DNA of 64,000 nt from Actibacterium pelagium (GCF_002285415.1 NZ_NSBU01000006.1:356001-420000), one strand, 5' to 3'; positions 17,031-26,226 are shown, counted from the stretch's first letter. Notes: a model not told the origin generated them from the sequence alone. Translations and numbers: made by a program.

Positions 17031-18287
17031 CTATCTGCCTGTCTCTTCTTCGACCGAAAGAGAGTAGAGGGATCCGGCCAGACGCTGAATCTCTTTGCGG
17101 AGAGGGTTCTTCTTGGCATTTTCCGCTAGTGGAAGCCCATGATCACCGGTTTGAACAACCTGCTCCCCCCCATCAGGCAACATCAACTCTATATCAATAT
17201 CAAGGCTTTCTGCCATGCGCTTGGCGCGTGCTTTGCCGCTGAAGTCAGAGAACTTTGGCGCCCTGTTAAGCGCAAAGCGCAGCTTTTCGAACGGAAGGTC
17301 TTCTGATTTAAGCATACGTGTAAGGCGCAGGGTGTTCTGCGCGGCGCGCATATCAAGCTCGATCAAGGTGAAATAAAGCGTCGCGTCTGTCAGAACCGTC
17401 TCGGTCCACTGCACCAGCGTGGTGGGCATGTCGATGACCACGAAGTCAAAGTTTGCCCGCGCGATGGTAAGAATTTTATGGATGTCATCGGGGGACACAT
17501 AGTCCAGTGGCATAATGTCTGACGGTGACGTCAGGACAAAAAGCTGGTCGTTGAAAGGCAAAAGCGCTTGCTGGAAAACATCCGTGTCCATGCCTGCGAC
17601 GTCCGACAGCATGTCGTGAACAACTTCGCGGCGTGGAAGATCAAGGTATGTGGACGCCGACCCATACTGGAAATCAAAATCAAGCAGACAAACCTTCGGG
17701 CCGTCCTTTTTCAGAACGGTTGCGAGCTCCCATGCAAGGTTTACCGCAAATGTAGAAGCGCCAACACCGCCCGCGACACCTTGAACCGCAAAGACGACGC
17801 CGTCGCGGTCGCCAACGGGCTTCTCGGGGTCATTATCCAGAGTAAGGGGCATTTTCGGGGCTGCTTCTTCCGCTGCGATAGCAGCGCGCAAACGCTCGAT
17901 CGCTTGACCCAATGCGCCGTCGGGAAGCGGGTAGGGCACGAAGTCATCGGCGCCAAGGCGCAGCAGTTGGTTTAGCGCGACAGGGCTAACCTCTTCCGCG
18001 ATCAGGATGACGCGAATGCCCTTTGACCGAGCGGTTTTAGTAAGTTGACCAATCGCGGGAAGATTGGGTTCGTCCTGTTCGTCTACAGCGATGGCGATGA
18101 ATTCAAGCTGGTTGGCTTCGGGCTGCGACAAAAAGACCTCGGCGTCTTCGAAGGTCAGATCGCCCCAATTTTCACCCAGCTCGTTTTCCATATCTTCGAT
18201 CAAAAGATCGAAATGCTGCACATCGCGGGCAACCGTGCATGCTGTAATTGCGGCTGGTTCAGTTTCCGACGCGGCGTTGCTCGACAT
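17031..18287 (-). CDS. cpaE: Pilus localisation ATPase CpaE/TadZ
   Basis: Protein of 418 residues. The N-terminal half resembles a receiver-like domain and the C-terminal half is ParA/MipZ-like. The P-loop reads GVAGGVGAST (near residue 170), so it lacks the Lys of the deviant Walker A motif, as other CpaE proteins do. CpaE/TadZ sets the polar site of the pilus. The frame opens upstream to 18383, but the ATG at 18287 has an AAAGGAA site and the upstream part is not conserved in style. It heads the cpaE-cpaF-tadBC-TPR-TPR-cpaA unit, behind a terminator. Confidence 0.92.
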   Translation of the reverse strand: MSSNAASETEPAAITACTVARDVQHFDLLIEDMENELGENWGDLTFEDAEVFLSQPEANQLEFIAIAVDEQDEPNLPAIGQLTKTARSKGIRVILIAEEVSPVALNQLLRLGADDFVPYPLPDGALGQAIERLRAAIAAEEAAPKMPLTLDNDPEKPVGDRDGVVFAVQGVAGGVGASTFAVNLAWELATVLKKDGPKVCLLDFDFQYGSASTYLDLPRREVVHDMLSDVAGMDTDVFQQALLPFNDQLFVLTSPSDIMPLDYVSPDDIHKILTIARANFDFVVIDMPTTLVQWTETVLTDATLYFTLIELDMRAAQNTLRLTRMLKSEDLPFEKLRFALNRAPKFSDFSGKARAKRMAESLDIDIELMLPDGGEQVVQTGDHGLPLAENAKKNPLRKEIQRLAGSLYSLSVEEETGR

Positions 18288-18465
18288 TATTTTGTGTTCC
18301 TTTACGGTGGTTTGGCTCCGTTGTGTGTCGCCCCCGCCTTGTGTTTGTCGGGCCGAAAACATCCCAACGCGACTCGTACGCACCTGAAGTCATTCAATCG
18401 TAAGATTGTAAGGCAAAATTGGCGACATTACGGCCTAAATTGTAAAAATTGTTTGGAGAAAAGGA

Positions 18466-18497
18466 AAGAACCCCGCCTCAATTAAGGCGGGGTTCTT
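18466..18497 (-). terminator. Strong terminator between the OmpA gene and cpaE
   Basis: The perfect 13-bp stem AAGAACCCCGCCT/AGGCGGGGTTCTT has a loop of about 6 nt, with T-rich sequence on both sides, so it may work in both directions. It lies just past the OmpA lipoprotein stop on the minus strand. cpaE and its followers therefore need their own promoter in 18288-18465, where I find no clear -35/-10 pair. Confidence 0.85.
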
Positions 18498-18505
18498 AAA
18501 AGTTT

Positions 18506-19135
18506 TTATTGTCCGCCAGTGGCGCCTGGGGCTGCTTCTGCCGAGCTGCCCACGTAGGTGTTGTAGATTCTGGCTGCATATTTGCCGTCTAGGATCTGCG
18601 GGCGCCCTTTCAGGAAGCCAGACACCTCAGTCACGGTGCGGCGGTTGCGACGCTCGCGGGCCTCTGTCATGACCAGCGGGCGGGTCTCACCGAACGAAGC
18701 GACGGCTTCAAGACGTGAGCGGCTGATACCCTGGCTGACCAGGAAGTTCACCGCAGCACGTGCGCGCCGCAATCCCAACGACTGGTTGTATGCGGAGGAA
18801 CCTACAAGATCCGTGTGACCATAGACGCGGAACTTCACGTATGGATACTGCTTGATCCAAGCGGCTTGTTGAACCAGTGCGCTGCGCGCTTCCGCATCAA
18901 GGTTGGATTTGTCGAACTCGAAATTGATCGTATTCGGCGCTTCCGCTGCAAATTTGCGGGTCAGGTTGATGGCCGCGTCCAGTTCTCCGGTATGAACAAG
19001 TGTGTTGTTCAGTGTGGAGTTTCCGAAATCGCCCTTATCAAGGCTTCCACCGGCTTCCACCAGTAGATCTTGTGGTGAACAGGCGCTAAGGCCCAGTGTT
19101 GCCGCTGCGGCGATGAGAATAAGTCCTTTACGCAT
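18506..19135 (-). CDS. OmpA-family lipoprotein of the Tad locus
   Basis: Protein of 209 residues with lipobox LSAC (Cys19). The C-terminal half is an OmpA-like peptidoglycan-binding domain, with FEFDKSNLD near the start, GHTD in the middle, and Asn/Arg pairs in LRRARAAVNFL. It probably anchors the secretin complex to the cell wall. It sits 5 nt after cpaC, so both share a transcript that ends at the terminator beyond it. Confidence 0.9.
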   Translation of the reverse strand: MRKGLILIAAAATLGLSACSPQDLLVEAGGSLDKGDFGNSTLNNTLVHTGELDAAINLTRKFAAEAPNTINFEFDKSNLDAEARSALVQQAAWIKQYPYVKFRVYGHTDLVGSSAYNQSLGLRRARAAVNFLVSQGISRSRLEAVASFGETRPLVMTEARERRNRRTVTEVSGFLKGRPQILDGKYAARIYNTYVGSSAEAAPGATGGQ

Positions 19136-19140
19136 GTCTA

Positions 19141-20508
19141 TTACTCCATCACGTAGCCATAGGAGCCGCTGAAGTCTTGTCGAGCGACTTCGCTGACGGC
19201 AGGGCTTGTTGCACCGGGATCAGACGAGAGCTTGCCATTGATGAAAAGCTCATATTCTGACGGGGGCAAAACGCCATCGGTCGGAAGGGCAAGAAACTCT
19301 CCGCGTGTTGGCGACACCAAGTGGGCAGTAATCAGAACCACAAGTTCCGACTGTCTGCGCTGATAGCTGGCGCTACGGAACAGCGAACCAAGGATAGGTA
19401 CATCGCCAAGCCAAGGAACTTGCGACTTGTCAGCCTCGAAGTCATCCGCCAGCAGGCCGGCAATCGCAAAGCTCTCACCATCATGAAGCTCAACCGTGGT
19501 TGTAGAGCGGCGAACGGTGAAGGCGCCTTCAATCGTAGGCTCGCTCACTTCGGCAGTAAGCTTCAGGTTGATGTTCTTTCCGACCACGTTTGGCGTGAAG
19601 TTCAGAAGGATACCGTATTTCTTGAACTCAATGTTGTTTTCGCCATCGGTTCTGACTTGAATCGGAACCTCACCACCCGCAAGGAATTCGGCTTCCTGCC
19701 CGGACAGGGCAATAAGGTTCGGCTCTGCAAGGCTGCGAATGAAGTCTTTTTCTTCAAGCGCTTCCAGAAGGACGTTGAATTCAACGGACCCAAGATCGAA
19801 GCCGAAGTTAAAGACACCGGTTGAATTAGCCAGGTTGGCGGTCCCAAGAGCACCAGAACCAGAAACTGCACCGGTAGTGCCACCGTTTACGCCAATGACG
19901 TTGCCATCAGAGTCCGAGATGTTCAGGCTTGAAGACAGCGCCTTCGTAACTTCCTTTTCCATCTCAGCGAAACGTACTTTCAGCATGACCTGCTGGCTTC
20001 CGCCAACGTACATCAGGTTGGTCACGCGGCCTGGCGCATAGCGTGACGCCAGTTCGATCGCACGAGCGATTGTTCCAGACGAGGACACAATCCCCGACAG
20101 AATGATACCGTCATTTGCCGACCGAACCTGAACTGGTTCACCCGGAAGAACTTCACGCAGACGTTCTTTCAGTTCGCTCAAATCCGGAATGACCTGGATC
20201 TCTACATTCGAGATCAGGTTACCTTCAGGCCCAAGCAGGGTCAGGGTCGTGCGACCCGGCGCCTTGCCAAGAACATAGATTGTCCGGTCCGAAAGCGTCG
20301 AGATATCCGCGATTGCCGCATTGGCAATCGAGAGCTCTCCAAAGATGCTTTCGCTTTCTACAACCACCGCCCGGTTCATGGGGATGGTCAGTTTGTTCGC
20401 TGTCCCTTCAGACAAAATCCGCAGAGTTTCTGCGGTTGCTGTTTGGGGGACGGTGAATAGTACGGCACACCCTAGAAGGGCCGCCTTAAAGATATTCTTA
20501 ATTTTCAT
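19141..20508 (-). CDS. cpaC: Tad pilus secretin CpaC/RcpA
   Basis: Protein of 455 residues with a Sec signal peptide (cut near residue 26, after ATA). The order is a pilus-formation N-terminal domain, a BON-like segment, then the secretin domain with its conserved C-terminal part containing VPWLGDVPILG. It forms the outer-membrane gate for the Flp pilus. It is followed by the OmpA lipoprotein gene. A terminator sits between cpaB and cpaC, so transcription probably restarts in 20509-20648. Confidence 0.95.
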   Translation of the reverse strand: MKIKNIFKAALLGCAVLFTVPQTATAETLRILSEGTANKLTIPMNRAVVVESESIFGELSIANAAIADISTLSDRTIYVLGKAPGRTTLTLLGPEGNLISNVEIQVIPDLSELKERLREVLPGEPVQVRSANDGIILSGIVSSSGTIARAIELASRYAPGRVTNLMYVGGSQQVMLKVRFAEMEKEVTKALSSSLNISDSDGNVIGVNGGTTGAVSGSGALGTANLANSTGVFNFGFDLGSVEFNVLLEALEEKDFIRSLAEPNLIALSGQEAEFLAGGEVPIQVRTDGENNIEFKKYGILLNFTPNVVGKNINLKLTAEVSEPTIEGAFTVRRSTTTVELHDGESFAIAGLLADDFEADKSQVPWLGDVPILGSLFRSASYQRRQSELVVLITAHLVSPTRGEFLALPTDGVLPPSEYELFINGKLSSDPGATSPAVSEVARQDFSGSYGYVME

Positions 20509-20648
20509 GTGATCCTGCCTTTCCGATCACGCCTCTCTCCGGGGGCTGGTTGTCCCAATGGAAGGATCATGCGGTAAACCTGAAATTTTTTCAATAATCA
20601 ATGCATTGGGGGGTATGATTGATGTGGATATGTCACAGGGGACTCGAC

Positions 20649-20683
20649 AAAAAAGAAAGCGGCCGCCAAAGACGACCGCTTTT
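20649..20683 (-). terminator. Terminator of cpaB
   Basis: On the minus strand the stem AAAGCGG/CCGCTTT, with further partial pairing inside, is followed by C and six T. It lies 24 nt after the cpaB stop. Confidence 0.75.
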
Positions 20684-20706
20684 CAAAGTGTTAGCTGAAG
20701 TGAACT

Positions 20707-21561
20707 TCACTCTTCGTCGGGGCACTTTACCTGCACAATGACGGTTTCCGTTCCACGACGCTGAGAGACAGTGCAAACTTTCTTCTGCTCAACCGGCACC
20801 ACAACCGGAGCTTGAATGCCAAGAAGTTCATTCTGGCTGATTTCAATGTCCGTAGAAACTGTGTCGTCGCTGGCGCCAACCAAAGCCAGGGTTAAACGTC
20901 CGGTCGCTTGCGCTTGAGCTAGTGCCGCAACTTCCTGAGGGGTCGCCTCTACGGTTACGGTGCGAGCGATCAATGGGTTGTTCCGATCAAGGTCTGCGAT
21001 CTGGTCAACAGCAATCAGGGGAACATTTGCCTGAATTAGCTTGGTGCCACGTTCACCGCCGATTGTGCCAGTCCAGTAAACATCAACGCGGTCACCAGGG
21101 CGCAGGAAACCTGACACACCTGAGCTTACGTCAACATTAATGGCGAAGGCGCGGTTGCCTTTCTTCAGCCGTGAGGTAATGCCTGCATCGTCACCGGGGT
21201 TGCTGATCTTCGCGCGCAGCAAGGGCTCATGTTTTTCCATCGCTCGCAGGGCGGTCCGGAATTCGTCTTCACCTTCAGGGAATAGAGACTCGATTGTGTT
21301 GAAAGAGCCTTCGGGCAGATATTGCAAAGGCCAGCGGATCAACTCAACGTCTTGTTTCTTGATCTGCTCACCATAACGCAACGGACGTTTGGTAATATAG
21401 ACATCCGCCAGCGGGATCTGCTGTTCGAGTTGTTTCTGCCGTTCGGCGCGCTCACTTGCCAGTGCCGACTGATACTGACCAATATACCCTTGGGCCATGT
21501 ATACGGCGAAGCCTGCCAACCCCACGCCAATTAATAAAACCAAACCAAAAACGAGGCGCAT
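20707..21561 (-). CDS. cpaB: Tad pilus assembly protein CpaB/RcpC
   Basis: Protein of 284 residues with one N-terminal TM helix (about 2-22). A SAF domain follows, with the segment VYITKRPLRYGE, then the RcpC/CpaB domain with FLRPGDRVDVYW. It works in the periplasm with the secretin. The frame is open to 21615, but the ATG at 21561 has a GGAAGGAAA site and gives a clean signal-anchor start. It ends in an acidic tail and a terminator follows. Confidence 0.93.
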   Translation of the reverse strand: MRLVFGLVLLIGVGLAGFAVYMAQGYIGQYQSALASERAERQKQLEQQIPLADVYITKRPLRYGEQIKKQDVELIRWPLQYLPEGSFNTIESLFPEGEDEFRTALRAMEKHEPLLRAKISNPGDDAGITSRLKKGNRAFAINVDVSSGVSGFLRPGDRVDVYWTGTIGGERGTKLIQANVPLIAVDQIADLDRNNPLIARTVTVEATPQEVAALAQAQATGRLTLALVGASDDTVSTDIEISQNELLGIQAPVVVPVEQKKVCTVSQRRGTETVIVQVKCPDEE

Positions 21562-21737
21562 TAATTTTCCTTCCAGTTCGAGTCGACACCCCTGATACAG
21601 CGGCGCGTCGCGCAATCTTAATGGATCGTACCGTCCATTTGCCAGCGCAAACTATAGTACAACCTTAGCCCAATTGTATGGGGGCAATCCGAAAGGATAG
21701 AAAAAATGTCGTGACGCGCGAAATCTTGCTGACGGGA

Positions 21738-21923
21738 TTAGTTGTCGCCGACCGTGGTTGAGGACACCTTGGCGCTTAGCTTCCCTCCGAGGCTTAGATT
21801 GCCTGTTTGAAGAAGCGCGATCAGCCCAAAACACATCAGGATGATTGCCGACGAGAGGACAACGAAATCGACCGAAATTGCGCCGGTTTCATCACCAAGA
21901 AATTTCTTAAACATTTGGGTCAT
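21738..21923 (-). CDS. Flp-type pilin or pseudopilin (second copy)
   Basis: Small protein of 61 residues (58 if the internal ATG at 21914 is used). A short basic leader is followed by Gly-Ala at the expected cleavage site and a hydrophobic helix of about 20 residues. Position +5 of the mature form is Asp and +6 is Phe (GAISVDFVVL), where classic Flp pilins have Glu-Tyr. It differs a good deal from the Flp gene 258 nt upstream, so it may be a minor pilin. The SD sequence AAAGG is too close to the first ATG, which favours the second. Confidence 0.75.
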   Translation of the reverse strand: MTQMFKKFLGDETGAISVDFVVLSSAIILMCFGLIALLQTGNLSLGGKLSAKVSSTTVGDN

Positions 21924-22115
21924 ACCTTTATCTTTAATGTTACGGGGAGGCTGCCTGCAGGGTACCCGTAATGAAATTCTAAAATCTTAAGTCGTCTGAA
22001 TTGGATAAAGGCTATCGAACCCCGGCGGAAAAGTCGACAAAAAAGGGACCTAAATGCGTCAAAAATACGGCGAATGTGGTGTGGTTTTGCAATCAGTTAC
22101 TTGGGAAGAAAAACC

Positions 22116-22148
22116 AAAAAGGCTGCGCCCAAATCGGACGCAGCCTTT
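22116..22148 (-). terminator. Terminator of flp
   Basis: A perfect 10-bp stem, AAAGGCTGCG (22118-22127) and CGCAGCCTTT (22139-22148), is followed on the minus strand by T residues. It lies 32 nt after the flp stop and probably limits read-through from the abundant pilin transcript into the second pilin gene. Confidence 0.85.
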
Positions 22149-22180
22149 ATTCAGAAGTTGGCTTTTAGGCCAGAGGCTTA

Positions 22181-22381
22181 TTAGCCGCCGGTGGTGCCAA
22201 CGGTGATCGAGGTGCTCAGAGCGCCGGAGATCTTGGTGCCCAGTGCGTTAACGCCGGTACGAACGGTGGCGATAACGGCGATGCCCAGGCCAACGATGGC
22301 TGCGGTCAGAACAACCCAGTCAACGGTCACGGCGCCGGATTCGTCTTGGCTAAAGTGCTTAATGGTATCGAACAGTTTCAT
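22181..22381 (-). CDS. flp: Flp pilin, major subunit of the Tad pilus
   Basis: Protein of 66 residues. A short leader ends in Glu-Ser-Gly, then comes the mature N-terminus AVTVDWVVLTAA and a hydrophobic core, ending in a Gly/Thr-rich tail. The +5 residue is Asp and +6 is Trp. The frame runs up to 22408, but the ATG at 22381 is preceded by a strong AGGAGGG site. CpaA should process it and CpaF-TadBC assemble it. Its own terminator and the long AT-rich upstream region fit a strong separate unit. Confidence 0.9.
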   Translation of the reverse strand: MKLFDTIKHFSQDESGAVTVDWVVLTAAIVGLGIAVIATVRTGVNALGTKISGALSTSITVGTTGG

Positions 22382-22720
22382 TTCGCATCCCTCCATAGGA
22401 TAATACACAGTTTTCGACCTTCACAGAGACGCGATCTAACTTTCGCTTGATACGCTTCCCCTTGTTACTGCCCTGATAACACTCTTGGATTGGGGCGAGA
22501 GTAGGGCGGGGTCGCGGCAATAATAATTTTTTAGTATCGAATGCTTCTCAGTAAAGATTTTGTAAAATTGGCATAATTTTTCAAAGAAGACAACGAATTC
22601 CGTTATTGTTTCGTTAACGTGTCCAAACGCGCTAAGAATTGAAATCTTTGCTTGATAAACCCAATTCGATGGATGATTCTTCTACTTAAGCAGGTTCCCG
22701 AAAAGTGAGAGAGACAACTA
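22382..22720. promoter_or_regulatory. Divergent regulatory region between flp and the lytic transglycosylase
   Basis: This spacer of 339 nt is clearly AT-richer than its flanks, most strongly at 22525-22660. It must hold promoters for flp (minus) and the transglycosylase (plus). The only symmetric element I see is the 8-nt palindrome CGTTAACG near 22612, part of which resembles a CtrA half-site (GTTAA). I cannot point to firm -35/-10 pairs. Confidence 0.5.
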
Positions 22721-23593
22721 GTGCGATATCTGGCAAATGTGATTCTCTTTGTTATGAGTTTTGGGTTGACCCCGTCTGTCGCGCAAGAATCCGCGCTGGA
22801 TGAAGCGTTGCCTCAGGTAAATTATCCCGGCTCCGAAGCCAAAAGAGTCAAGCCGCCCACACCCGGGGCGAAGAAGCGGATCATGGTTCAGATCACTGAG
22901 CGGTATCCCGCATTTCCACCGCCGCCAGTAGACTATGTCCAACCGACCTCGGTTAACCCGGATGATTTCCGTCAGGTAGAGCCAAATGCGCCCAAGCCTG
23001 TCGAAGGGACGCGCTATGGCTGGTATTGGCGCTTCATCTCGCCCGAGATCGCTGCATCGCGGCCCGGGCGGATGCAAGAGGCAATTGCAGCGCTTTACGC
23101 TGCGCCTGAGGGGCAGGAAATCTCTGGCCCCCGACTGCAGACCATTCAGAATTACGTGAACGCCTACGGATCGGACATCTTACGGGCCACGGTCGGGACG
23201 CGGGTCTCTCCGGCTTTGGTAATGGCGGTGATTTCGGTCGAAAGCGCAGGGGTTCCAACTGCGGTTAGCCACAAGGGGGCCCAAGGGTTGATGCAATTGA
23301 TGCCGGCAACAGCGCGGCGATTCGGGGTTAAAGATGCGCGTAACCCTGCCGAGAATATCCGGGGTGGCGTCGCCTATTTGGATTTCCTGATGGAATTGTT
23401 CGATCGTGACCCGATCCTCGTCCTTGCTGCATATAATGCAGGCGAAGGCGCTGTTCAGCGCTCAGGCGGGGTGCCCAGATATGCAGAGACGCGCGACTAT
23501 GTTCCCAAAGTTCTAGCGGCGTGGGACGTTGCCCGGGGTCTTTGCCTGACCCGACCGGAATTGGCGACCGACGGTTGCGTTTTCCGACGCTGA
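22721..23593 (+). CDS. Lytic transglycosylase (SLT domain), probably pilus-linked
   Basis: Secreted protein of 290 residues with a signal peptide of about 21 residues (ends SVAQ). A Pro-rich linker is followed by a C-terminal SLT domain of about 130 residues. The catalytic Glu lies in VISVESAG, followed by GLMQLMPATA and AYNAGEGAV, all typical of family 1 lytic transglycosylases. It cuts peptidoglycan without hydrolysis. Its position divergent from flp suggests that it opens the wall for pilus assembly, though a general role is possible. The start is GTG. Confidence 0.9.
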   Translation: MRYLANVILFVMSFGLTPSVAQESALDEALPQVNYPGSEAKRVKPPTPGAKKRIMVQITERYPAFPPPPVDYVQPTSVNPDDFRQVEPNAPKPVEGTRYGWYWRFISPEIAASRPGRMQEAIAALYAAPEGQEISGPRLQTIQNYVNAYGSDILRATVGTRVSPALVMAVISVESAGVPTAVSHKGAQGLMQLMPATARRFGVKDARNPAENIRGGVAYLDFLMELFDRDPILVLAAYNAGEGAVQRSGGVPRYAETRDYVPKVLAAWDVARGLCLTRPELATDGCVFRR

Positions 23594-23594
23594 C

Positions 23595-23993
23595 CTAGAC
23601 GCCAACCTTCGGTCCCGGACAAATCAGCGGATCGGTATTTTTCAAAACTGCGACCAAAGGCGGTTTCTCGGGGGCGCTGATGAACTGTGCGCTGACACCG
23701 TCTTCTGTCTGAAAGAAGTTCCAGCACTGAGGGTCTGTTGGGCGGGTTTCATAAAGAAAGCAGATGGCAGGGCCCTCTGCATACCAATGACCCATCTGGC
23801 ATTCGCCGTCCAGAAACGTCCAGATGACGCGCCGCCCCGGCAGGTATTGCTCGGCCCCGTAAGTTTGACCGTTTTCCAAGAAGTATAATGTGCGACCTTC
23901 AGAGTACGTTTGAAACGCCTCGGCCGACATTGGTTCATCGGCGGTGGCCGTGGTCGCGAGGCTGGCAAAAACGATGAAAAAAAGCGCGCGCAT
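23595..23993 (-). CDS. Secreted protein of unknown function with four Cys
   Basis: Protein of 132 residues with a signal peptide of about 18 residues (ends ATADE). The mature part is rich in aromatic residues and holds four Cys, in contexts GECQM, AICFL, PQCWN and LICPG, enough for two disulfides in the periplasm. I do not recognise a family. It converges with the transglycosylase gene, 2 nt away, and has no operon partner. Confidence 0.7.
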   Translation of the reverse strand: MRALFFIVFASLATTATADEPMSAEAFQTYSEGRTLYFLENGQTYGAEQYLPGRRVIWTFLDGECQMGHWYAEGPAICFLYETRPTDPQCWNFFQTEDGVSAQFISAPEKPPLVAVLKNTDPLICPGPKVGV

Positions 23994-24109
23994 GTGATCT
24001 CCTGAAGCTCAACCCTGCCAAGGGCAAGCCGCTTTGTCCATGTGGCAAGGCCGCAGAGCTTTCATCTGGGCGAAATAGTGATTAAGTGGGGCCGGTTACC
24101 GGAGGCAGC

Positions 24110-25324
24110 ATGGCATTTTTCAGTAAACTTAAGGAACGGCTTTTCAAATCTTCGTCCAAATTGGAGGAAGGGTTAGAAGCGATTGTCGAAGATGGCGGCG
24201 TGGAAGAAGCCGCAGATGCGCAGCCAGAGCTCAGTGTTGAGCCTGAAACGGCCGCTCCGACGCCGACACCCGAGCCTGTGCCTGTCGCTCAGCCCCCCGA
24301 GCCTGAACATGAGCCGGTTGAAAAGGTCGAACCCGAGCCGACTTTCGAGCCTAAACCGGCCCGCGAAGAACCCAAGGTCGAACCGGTTACAGAGAAACCC
24401 GATCCAAAGGCTGAAGCGCCTAAGCAGGTTGAGCCTGCGAAGCCGGGGTTTGTCGGCCGCCTTATGGGGCGGGGTACAAAGAATGTCGTTCGCCGAGAGT
24501 TGGACGACGATATGCTGGAAAGCTTGGAAGAGCTTTTGATCACCGCGGACATGGGCGTTGACACGGCCCTGCGCGTGACAGCCAACATGGCAGAGGGCCG
24601 GTTTGGCAAACGCTTGTCAGTGGATGAGATCAAGGCGCTTCTGGCACAGGAAATTCAACGGATCATGGAGCCGGTGGCCAAGCCGATGCCCCTTTATGCC
24701 AAGAAACCTCAGGTGGTTCTTGTGGTTGGCGTGAATGGGGCCGGTAAAACGACAACAATTGGCAAGCTGGCCAGCCAGTTTCGTGCGGCGGGAAAATCTG
24801 TTGTCATCGCGGCGGGCGACACCTTTCGGGCCGCAGCTGTCGAGCAACTGCAGGTCTGGGGCGAACGCGCCGGCGTGCCGGTACTGACCGCGCCAGAAGG
24901 GTCGGACCCGGCCTCGTTGGCCTTTGATGCAATGACCAAGGCAGAGGCAGACGGTGCAGACCTTTTGATGATCGACACAGCGGGGCGGTTGCAGAACCGC
25001 GCCGATCTGATGGAAGAACTTGCCAAAATTGTCCGCGTGATCCGTAAGAAAGACCCGGATGCGCCGCATAATACTTTGTTGGTTCTGGATGCGACCACGG
25101 GGCAGAATGCGCTGAACCAGGTCGAGACCTTCCAGAAACTGGCAGATGTGTCTGGTCTGGTGATGACCAAGCTGGACGGCACGGCCCGCGGTGGTGTTCT
25201 GGTGGCGTTGGCGGACAAGTTTGGCCTGCCGATCCACGCGATTGGTGTCGGAGAACAGATCGACGATCTGGCGCCATTTGACCCTGAAGATTTTGCCAAG
25301 GCATTGGCCGGGGTGGCCGAGTGA
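24110..25324 (+). CDS. ftsY: Signal recognition particle receptor FtsY
   Basis: SRP-receptor GTPase that brings ribosomes with nascent membrane proteins to the Sec translocon. The protein has 404 residues. The first 130 or so form an acidic Pro/Glu-rich A domain, then come N and G domains with G1 GVNGAGKTTT (about 206-215), DTAGR (about 290) and TKLDG (about 353). The frame opens earlier at 24086, but the ATG at 24110 follows GGAGG by 4 nt. The stop overlaps the GTG start of the next gene (GTGA). Confidence 0.96.
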   Translation: MAFFSKLKERLFKSSSKLEEGLEAIVEDGGVEEAADAQPELSVEPETAAPTPTPEPVPVAQPPEPEHEPVEKVEPEPTFEPKPAREEPKVEPVTEKPDPKAEAPKQVEPAKPGFVGRLMGRGTKNVVRRELDDDMLESLEELLITADMGVDTALRVTANMAEGRFGKRLSVDEIKALLAQEIQRIMEPVAKPMPLYAKKPQVVLVVGVNGAGKTTTIGKLASQFRAAGKSVVIAAGDTFRAAAVEQLQVWGERAGVPVLTAPEGSDPASLAFDAMTKAEADGADLLMIDTAGRLQNRADLMEELAKIVRVIRKKDPDAPHNTLLVLDATTGQNALNQVETFQKLADVSGLVMTKLDGTARGGVLVALADKFGLPIHAIGVGEQIDDLAPFDPEDFAKALAGVAE

Positions 25325-26226
25325 ACGACTGGCTTGTCTCTATCGAGGGGACAGAGGCCGGGCACCAGGTCGCGTTGGGGTTGGCGTTGCTGGCCGCGTT
25401 ACTGCATGCCGTGTTCGGAGCGCTGCAAAAGGGGCGCCATGATCCTTGGATGTCACGTGGCGCGATCGACCTGAGCTATGGCCTGATGGCCGCGCCCTTT
25501 GCCCTGTTTGTGGTGCCATGGCCCGAGCCGCACATGTGGCCGATCTTTGCCGGCGCTTACCTGATCCATGTCGGGTACAAGCTGGCGCAGGGTTACACTT
25601 ATACCAAGGGGGCCTATACGGTTGTGTATCCCGTGGTTCGGGGCACCGGGCCGCTGTTCGCGGTGATCGGCGCCTACCTGCTATTTGGCGAGACCTTTAC
25701 CGGGGTCCAGTGGATCGGTGTCGGTGTTTTGCTGGCGGGAATTTTTGGTCTGGCAGTCTACAACCTGATCTTCCAGGACGTTGGCCGAGAAACGTTAAAG
25801 GCGGCCTTGGCTTTGGCTGTCTTAACGGGTTTTTTTGTTGCACTGTATACCACTTACGACGCCTATGGCATTCGCGCGACTGCGAACCCGATCACCTTCT
25901 TGGCGTGGTTCTTTTTTATCGATGGGTTGTTCTTTACGCCTTGGATTGCGTTGGTGCGGTATCGGCGGATGGTGAACCCGCCGGAGCTTGGGCCGTTGGC
26001 GGTGCGGGGCGTGATAGGTGGGTTTGTGGCGTTTGCGAGTTTCGGCTCGATCATGATGGCGACGCGGCTGGACAAGGTGGGCGAGGCAGCGGTGCTGCGC
26101 GAGACTTCGACCGTGTTTGCGGCGCTGATTGGTTGGCTTGTTCTGGGCGAGAAAGTCGGGCCGCGGCGCTTGACATTGATGGCACTGATCGCGCTTGGTG
26201 CGGTGATCGTGGAAATGGGGGGCTGA
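25321..26226 (+). CDS. EamA/DMT-family transporter
   Basis: Membrane protein of 301 residues with about ten hydrophobic helices in two EamA halves. The segment GTGPLFAVIGAYLLFGE in the first half and the ending with ALIGWLVLGEKVG are typical of drug/metabolite transporters. The substrate is unknown. The GTG start overlaps the ftsY stop, and the stop codon abuts the yciB start, so ftsY-EamA-yciB form one unit. Confidence 0.88.
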   Translation: MNDWLVSIEGTEAGHQVALGLALLAALLHAVFGALQKGRHDPWMSRGAIDLSYGLMAAPFALFVVPWPEPHMWPIFAGAYLIHVGYKLAQGYTYTKGAYTVVYPVVRGTGPLFAVIGAYLLFGETFTGVQWIGVGVLLAGIFGLAVYNLIFQDVGRETLKAALALAVLTGFFVALYTTYDAYGIRATANPITFLAWFFFIDGLFFTPWIALVRYRRMVNPPELGPLAVRGVIGGFVAFASFGSIMMATRLDKVGEAAVLRETSTVFAALIGWLVLGEKVGPRRLTLMALIALGAVIVEMGG

